A stretch of DNA of 25,770 bases. Source: JAGLTQ01 sp964605385. GTDB lineage: Bacteria > Pseudomonadota > Gammaproteobacteria > UBA6429 > Thiohalophilaceae. The notes beneath the pieces were generated by a model, which was given only the letters and a program-made list of their open reading frames with translations, did no database searches and was not told the origin of the DNA. Of this stretch, positions 22,186 to 25,770 are shown in pieces (position 1 is the first letter of the stretch; each line of letters begins with the position of its first letter). Location of the stretch: contig CAZSCK010000036.1 in assembly GCA_964605385.1 (NCBI GenBank), positions 1 through 25,770 on the forward strand, read 5' to 3'. A program made the position numbers and the translations under genes.

Positions 22186-22551
22186 ATGGCTAAAATTGAT
22201 ACAGAAAAATTAGATAAAATTGTGGCAGATGCACGGCGTGCTAGTGAAGATCGTGGCAAAGGATATCGTGAACAAGCTCTCGGTATGTATCCACATATTT
22301 GTGGTCGCTGTAGTCGTGAATTTGATCATACAAACTTAAGTGAGTTAACGGTACATCATCGGGATCATAACCATGATAATAATCCAGCAAACGGCAGTAA
22401 CTGGGAACTATTGTGTTTATATTGTCATGATAATGAACATCAACGACAGCTAGAAGCGCATATGGGAAATGGTTCAACATCTGAGGCAAAAGGTAACTCA
22501 GCGACGCATAATCCATTTGCAGATTTAAAGTCTATGTTGAAGGACAAATAA
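22186..22551 (+). CDS. yajD: YajD family HNH nuclease
   Basis: The 121-residue protein aligns along its length with E. coli YajD. The HNH core is complete: CGRC (39-42), TVHHRDHNHDNNP (55-67, with the catalytic His57/58), and CLYCHDNEH (77-85), giving a ββα-metal finger held by four cysteines. The C-terminal NPFADLKSML tail is shared with YajD. The in-vivo target is not known. RBS AGGAG is well placed seven bases before the ATG. The gene is alone, between the MITE and the convergent squalene operon. Confidence 0.94.
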   Translation: MAKIDTEKLDKIVADARRASEDRGKGYREQALGMYPHICGRCSREFDHTNLSELTVHHRDHNHDNNPANGSNWELLCLYCHDNEHQRQLEAHMGNGSTSEAKGNSATHNPFADLKSMLKDK

Positions 22552-22605
22552 TAGGTTACATGATAATTGTGAATTCAACCGGTCAACGCAACACATGCAG
22601 TTTAA

Positions 22606-23412
22606 TTAACTTTTTTTGCAAGCAATAATTTCCCCGTTTACCTCTTTACTATCATCACTCATTAAGTATAAGTAAGCATCCATCAGTTCCTCAGCAGTGG
22701 GCACCGTCATCGGATCTTCACCGGGGAAAGCTAAAGCACGCATGCGTGTTCTTACTCGACCTGGATCAATGCTATTTACTCTTATAGGTGTGTTTAATTC
22801 GAGTTCATCAGCAAGAATGCCCATCAAATTATCTCCGGCTGCTTTGGTTACACCATAGGCGCCCCAGTAAGCACGACCTTTATGTGCAACACTTGAACTT
22901 GTAAAGACCATGGATGCCGATTGAGATTTATTTAATAAAGGAATCATGGCTTGTGATAACAGGAAGGGGGCATGTAAATTAACCTTAACAATACGATCCC
23001 ATAAGGTGTTATCAAATTGAGCGATAGGACTTAAGCCTTCAAACATAGCTGCGTTATGTAATAAGCCATCAAGATGTCCAAATTCACTTTCAATGGTATG
23101 TGCTAATCCTGCATAGTCATCAGCGCTAGCAACTTCAAGGTTTAAAGTAATAATGGCGGGTTGTGGATGGCCGGCATTAACAATTTCATCATAAATAGTG
23201 ACAATTTTCTTTTCGGTTTTACTTAACAGAATAACCGTTGCCCCATATTTAGCATATGTTTTTGCTGCGGTTGCACCAATGCCATCACCAGTGCCAGTGA
23301 TGAGAATGACTTTATCTTTAAGGCAGTTTTCTTGGGGTTTGAAGTTTGTGGGTATTTGGATTAATTCATTCATAATATTCATCTTTATTAAATTATCAAT
23401 ATCAGCTGTCAT
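22606..23412 (-). CDS. Short-chain dehydrogenase/reductase, YciK-like
   Basis: A protein of 268 residues from ATG 23412. The Rossmann motif TGTGDGIG is at 39-46, HNAA at 119-122, and the catalytic Ser (172-174), Tyr186 and Lys190 form the SDR triad (TSSSV, YGVTK). The layout follows YciK of E. coli, whose substrate is unknown. The ATG is preceded by AAGGA six bases upstream, and lies one base after the stop of hpnE. An in-frame TTG at 23427 lies inside hpnE and is less likely. Inner ATGs (MNIM, MNEL) start closer to the YciK N-terminus but lack an RBS, so the first 13 residues may be extra. Co-transcription with hpnE suggests a link to isoprenoid or lipid metabolism, which is inference. Confidence 0.88.
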   Translation of the reverse strand: MTADIDNLIKMNIMNELIQIPTNFKPQENCLKDKVILITGTGDGIGATAAKTYAKYGATVILLSKTEKKIVTIYDEIVNAGHPQPAIITLNLEVASADDYAGLAHTIESEFGHLDGLLHNAAMFEGLSPIAQFDNTLWDRIVKVNLHAPFLLSQAMIPLLNKSQSASMVFTSSSVAHKGRAYWGAYGVTKAAGDNLMGILADELELNTPIRVNSIDPGRVRTRMRALAFPGEDPMTVPTAEELMDAYLYLMSDDSKEVNGEIIACKKS

Positions 23413-23431
23413 TTTATTCCTTCGCAATGAC
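23407..23431. repeat. Half-REP palindrome built into the hpnE/SDR junction
   Basis: This 25-base segment matches 23 of 25 positions of the right arm of the REP at 6172-6196. On the minus strand it reads GTCATTGCGAAGGAATAA then AATGAC, so it encodes the last residues of HpnE (VIAKE), the stop codon, the Shine-Dalgarno AAGGA and the ATG of the SDR gene. Confidence 0.75.
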
Positions 23432-24748
23432 AGAAATTTGTTCTGCTGTAGCTAAACCGCTTCGAACTGCACCTTCTAATGTTGCTGGATAACCTGTGTT
23501 GGTATAATCACCCGCAAGGAACAAACCTTTAACATCGGTTGTGTTTTCTGGTCGAATATCATTGATATTCACGGTACATGCAAACGTTGCCCTTTTTTCA
23601 CGTATAACAAAGGATTTAATCAGTTCAGGTTTATTTTTAAAGAGTATCGAAATTTCATCGTGCACCGTTTGTGTGAGTGTATCATCATCCATTGTCATAT
23701 GTTCACCCTTGGTGCTAATAACAACACTGATTAACCCTGCTTGTTGGCAAAAAGAACCTCGATCAAATACCCATTGGCTTAGTGTGCTGCTTAACCCAAT
23801 CATGGATTGAGGGAGTTGTGTTTCTTTAGAGTATTGTAAATAGACAGTAACAATAGGTTCGTAATTAAATTTTTCAATATTTTTACTGATAGTGTTTAAT
23901 GTAGAATATTCAGTTATGAGTTTGTTTAAGTTTTGCGGTGCGGTTGCAATAATGATTTGAGATGTTTTTATTGTTTGCGTCTCATTATCTATTTTAGCTG
24001 TTACAGATATGATTTTATTATTAGTGGTTTTTACGTTCTCGACGCGAGATTTTAAATAAACTTCGCCACCGTTATTTCTTATATATTGAATTGCCGCATT
24101 AGGAAACAAGTTAGATAAATCAGTAGTAGGAAGTAATAAATCAGCATCTTTTCTTTTGTTGGTAAAAGCATCTTTGAATACATTCATAAAGACATTTGCA
24201 GATGCATTTTTAATAGGCGTATTCATTATTGATAGACATAATGGTTCCCATAACTGGCGTACTAAAATATCTGTTTGTTTAGTTTCTATAAATAGTTCTT
24301 CTACTGAAATATCTTTCTCTAGTTGATAGTTGTTCTTTTTAAGATGTAAACCAAAATTTATTGCCGCCATTCTATCTTTAAGCTTTAATCCTTTTGCGGT
24401 AAATAAAGCGTAGAGCAAGTGCAATGGAGCCGGGAGAGCAGGGGCTTTTAATCTAAGCGTGGTGTTTTTCTTGTCAACGACAGTAAGAAGTAAAGGCAGA
24501 CGTTTAAGTGAGGTTGAAGTTTTTATACCAACGGTTTTCATTAAACTCAGGCATTCAGTATACGCACCAATTAATAAATGCTGACCATTATCAACATTGA
24601 GATCATTAAAGCTAACAGCACGTGCCCGTCCACCCGCTTGTTTAGCTGATTCAAAAAGAGATACCTTGTGGCCTTGTTCTGTAAGCCTTACCGCAGCAGC
24701 AAGGCCTGCCCAACCTGCGCCAATAATTACGACAGGTTCTTTTGTCAT
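23414..24748 (-). CDS. hpnE: Hydroxysqualene dehydroxylase HpnE
   Basis: The 444-residue FAD protein starts with the dinucleotide fold VVIIGAGWAGLAAAVRL (GAGWAG at 10-15) and FESAKQAGGRARA, followed by the HpnE-specific NGQHLLIGAYTECL. The C-terminal FAD motif is LFLAGDYTNTGYPATLEGAVRSG. It is in the squalene-associated amine-oxidase-like family that reduces hydroxysqualene to squalene in the HpnC-HpnD-HpnE pathway. It overlaps hpnD by four bases (ATGA), so it is translationally coupled and made with the enzyme supplying its pathway. Low-level similarity to phytoene desaturase is expected for the fold. Confidence 0.93.
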   Translation of the reverse strand: MTKEPVVIIGAGWAGLAAAVRLTEQGHKVSLFESAKQAGGRARAVSFNDLNVDNGQHLLIGAYTECLSLMKTVGIKTSTSLKRLPLLLTVVDKKNTTLRLKAPALPAPLHLLYALFTAKGLKLKDRMAAINFGLHLKKNNYQLEKDISVEELFIETKQTDILVRQLWEPLCLSIMNTPIKNASANVFMNVFKDAFTNKRKDADLLLPTTDLSNLFPNAAIQYIRNNGGEVYLKSRVENVKTTNNKIISVTAKIDNETQTIKTSQIIIATAPQNLNKLITEYSTLNTISKNIEKFNYEPIVTVYLQYSKETQLPQSMIGLSSTLSQWVFDRGSFCQQAGLISVVISTKGEHMTMDDDTLTQTVHDEISILFKNKPELIKSFVIREKRATFACTVNINDIRPENTTDVKGLFLAGDYTNTGYPATLEGAVRSGLATAEQISVIAKE

Positions 24749-25608
24749 GTTGTTTTGTATTTACGGTAAGACCACCATTCTTTAAACCATGTTTTAAGAG
24801 CGATAGTGATCTTTCTTAACGGCGGGATGACAACTTTATGTTTTAATACTTGTAATTTATCGGACTCCATTTCATTTAAAGTGTTCTCATAAATAGCAGC
24901 CATGATAGTTCCGGTTTTTTGATTGTATCTGTCTTGCAAGGGTAAGGTATCAAAAGCATCGCGATAACATTGATGAGCACGTTCGGCATGAAAGCTAATA
25001 AGTTTATGAAATGATTCAGTGTTTTCCCTGTTGAAAATTTGTGCTTCGGTGACACCAAATTCTTTAAGTTCATCAAGCGGCAAATAAAGACGGTTGCGTA
25101 AAGAATCTTCGTAAACATCACGAATAATATTTGTAAGTTGTAAAGCCAGCCCGAGTTTTTTTGCATATTCAAGCGTAGCTGGATCTTTATAACCAAATAT
25201 ACTGGCTGAAAGTAAACCAACAACTCCCGCGACACGATAACAATACAGGTTGAGTTCTTCAAAGTTGGCAAAACGAACTTTTTCAAGGTCCATTTCCATG
25301 CCATCTATAATTTCAAGAAAGTATTTTTTATCGAGCTTAAAGTTGTATATGGCAGGAACCAGGGCCTGAGTGACTGGATGATTTGCAGAGCCTGCAAAAA
25401 GAGACTCAATTTCTGCGCGCCACCATTCTAGTTTAACAAGTTTGATCTTGTTATCCATTTCCGCATCAGCAATATCATCTACCTCACGACAAAATGCATA
25501 GAGCGCAGTAATCGCCAGTCGTTTTATTTTCGGTAAAAATAAAAAACTATAATAAAAGCTGGAGCCGCTTTTAGCTGTTTTATCCTGGCAATATTCTTCG
25601 GGGGTCAT
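24745..25608 (-). CDS. hpnD: Presqualene diphosphate synthase HpnD
   Basis: The 287-residue all-helical prenyltransferase carries both aspartate-rich motifs of squalene/phytoene synthases: REVDDIAD (41-48) and NIIRDVYED (160-168), with SSFYYSFLFLP near the N-terminus and LYCYRVAGVVG in the middle. HpnD condenses two farnesyl diphosphates to presqualene diphosphate; HpnC then forms hydroxysqualene and HpnE reduces it. The four-base overlap with hpnE supports HpnD over phytoene synthase. No hpnC is adjacent upstream in the 162 bases visible; it may lie beyond the window, or elsewhere. The start is fixed by MTPEEYCQDKTAKSGSSFYYSF-type family N-termini. Confidence 0.92.
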   Translation of the reverse strand: MTPEEYCQDKTAKSGSSFYYSFLFLPKIKRLAITALYAFCREVDDIADAEMDNKIKLVKLEWWRAEIESLFAGSANHPVTQALVPAIYNFKLDKKYFLEIIDGMEMDLEKVRFANFEELNLYCYRVAGVVGLLSASIFGYKDPATLEYAKKLGLALQLTNIIRDVYEDSLRNRLYLPLDELKEFGVTEAQIFNRENTESFHKLISFHAERAHQCYRDAFDTLPLQDRYNQKTGTIMAAIYENTLNEMESDKLQVLKHKVVIPPLRKITIALKTWFKEWWSYRKYKTT

Positions 25609-25680
25609 AGGGATCTTTAGGTAATATCGTTGTGATTTATTCTACCGATTATCTGTTGTCATTACGAGTCGGTTTTTGAT

Positions 25681-25756
25681 CCCCTCACCCTAGCCCTCTC
25701 CCTAAGGGAGAGGGAATAGTCCCCTCCCTTTTAAGGGGAGGGTTAGGGTGGGGTGA
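25681..25756. repeat. C/G-rich inverted repeat, copy 2 (double hairpin)
   Basis: A tight hairpin (25694-25703 with 25705-25714) is followed by a second (25722-25742 region), and the outer arms CCCCTCACCCTAG and TTAGGGTGGGG also pair. Bases 25734-25756 are a perfect inverted copy of 476-498. It lies upstream of hpnD. A degenerate GTCATTACGAG at 25667 recalls the REP arm. Confidence 0.75.
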
Positions 25757-25770
25757 TAAATTATTTCGCC

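Noticed and set aside
22241..22516. 91-residue antisense ORF over yajD, rich in Tyr and His
   Set aside because: It mirrors the HNH gene codon by codon; yajD has a full HNH motif and a good RBS, so the antisense frame is a shadow.
24745..25608. Phytoene synthase (carotenoid) for the prenyltransferase
   Set aside because: The fold is shared, but the four-base overlap with an HpnE-type dehydroxylase favours HpnD.

Overview
The window looks like a draft-assembly scaffold from a moderately AT-rich gammaproteobacterium. The lineage call rests on the gene set: QmcA/NfeD pair, YaeQ, YajD, YeeN-type YebC protein, YciK-like SDR, monomeric NADP-isocitrate dehydrogenase and FbaB-type class I aldolase. 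A run of 100 Ns and scattered short palindromic repeats (REP/MITE-like) fit an environmental or draft genome. I cannot name a genus.

Layout. 1-3500: a CsrA-like protein fused to an XRE helix-turn-helix domain, a calcineurin-like phosphoesterase, a PqiA-family membrane protein broken only by an assembly gap, an unknown membrane protein and a hemolysin III/TrhA homologue. 3600-6040: a secreted orphan protein on the minus strand, then a two-gene redox unit made of a two-haem ferric-reductase-like flavoprotein and a membrane-anchored monohaem cytochrome c. 6040-8700: a composite REP element, a periplasmic OB-fold protein, a YihY/BrkB membrane protein and an SRAP (HMCES/YedK) DNA-protein crosslink protein. 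8700-11350: fbaB (minus), then a HAD hydrolase coupled to a TraB/GumN protein. 11400-15050: a DUF2157-like membrane protein, qmcA-nfeD, yaeQ and a TerB-domain protein. 15170-17090: an SQR-like flavoprotein that lacks one core cysteine, a small DUF3817 membrane protein, and about 400 bases packed with degenerate repeats.

17092-22551 holds the monomeric icd followed by a run of small nucleic-acid genes: an Mrr-like endonuclease fold with a topoisomerase zinc finger, a YeeN-type YebC protein, a DnaT-like domain protein, a GIY-YIG-like protein translationally coupled to a DUF3293 protein, a 161-bp MITE, and a YajD HNH nuclease. This cluster is the best candidate here for an undescribed functional association, although nothing in the sequence proves the genes act together.

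22606-25608 is a minus-strand operon, hpnD-hpnE-SDR, for squalene synthesis through presqualene diphosphate and hydroxysqualene. A half REP palindrome forms the hpnE stop codon and supplies the ribosome binding site and start of the SDR gene. Both window ends carry copies of one C/G-rich inverted repeat.

Most notable: the CsrA-XRE fusion; the false gap flanked by an exact 55-bp duplication; the REP built into the hpnE/SDR junction; the MITE family around 16.3-17.0 kb and 21.9 kb; and several enzymes with a substituted key residue (Mrr-like D to N, SQR-like missing cysteine, cytochrome c without a C-terminal methionine ligand). No tRNA, rRNA or CRISPR array was seen.
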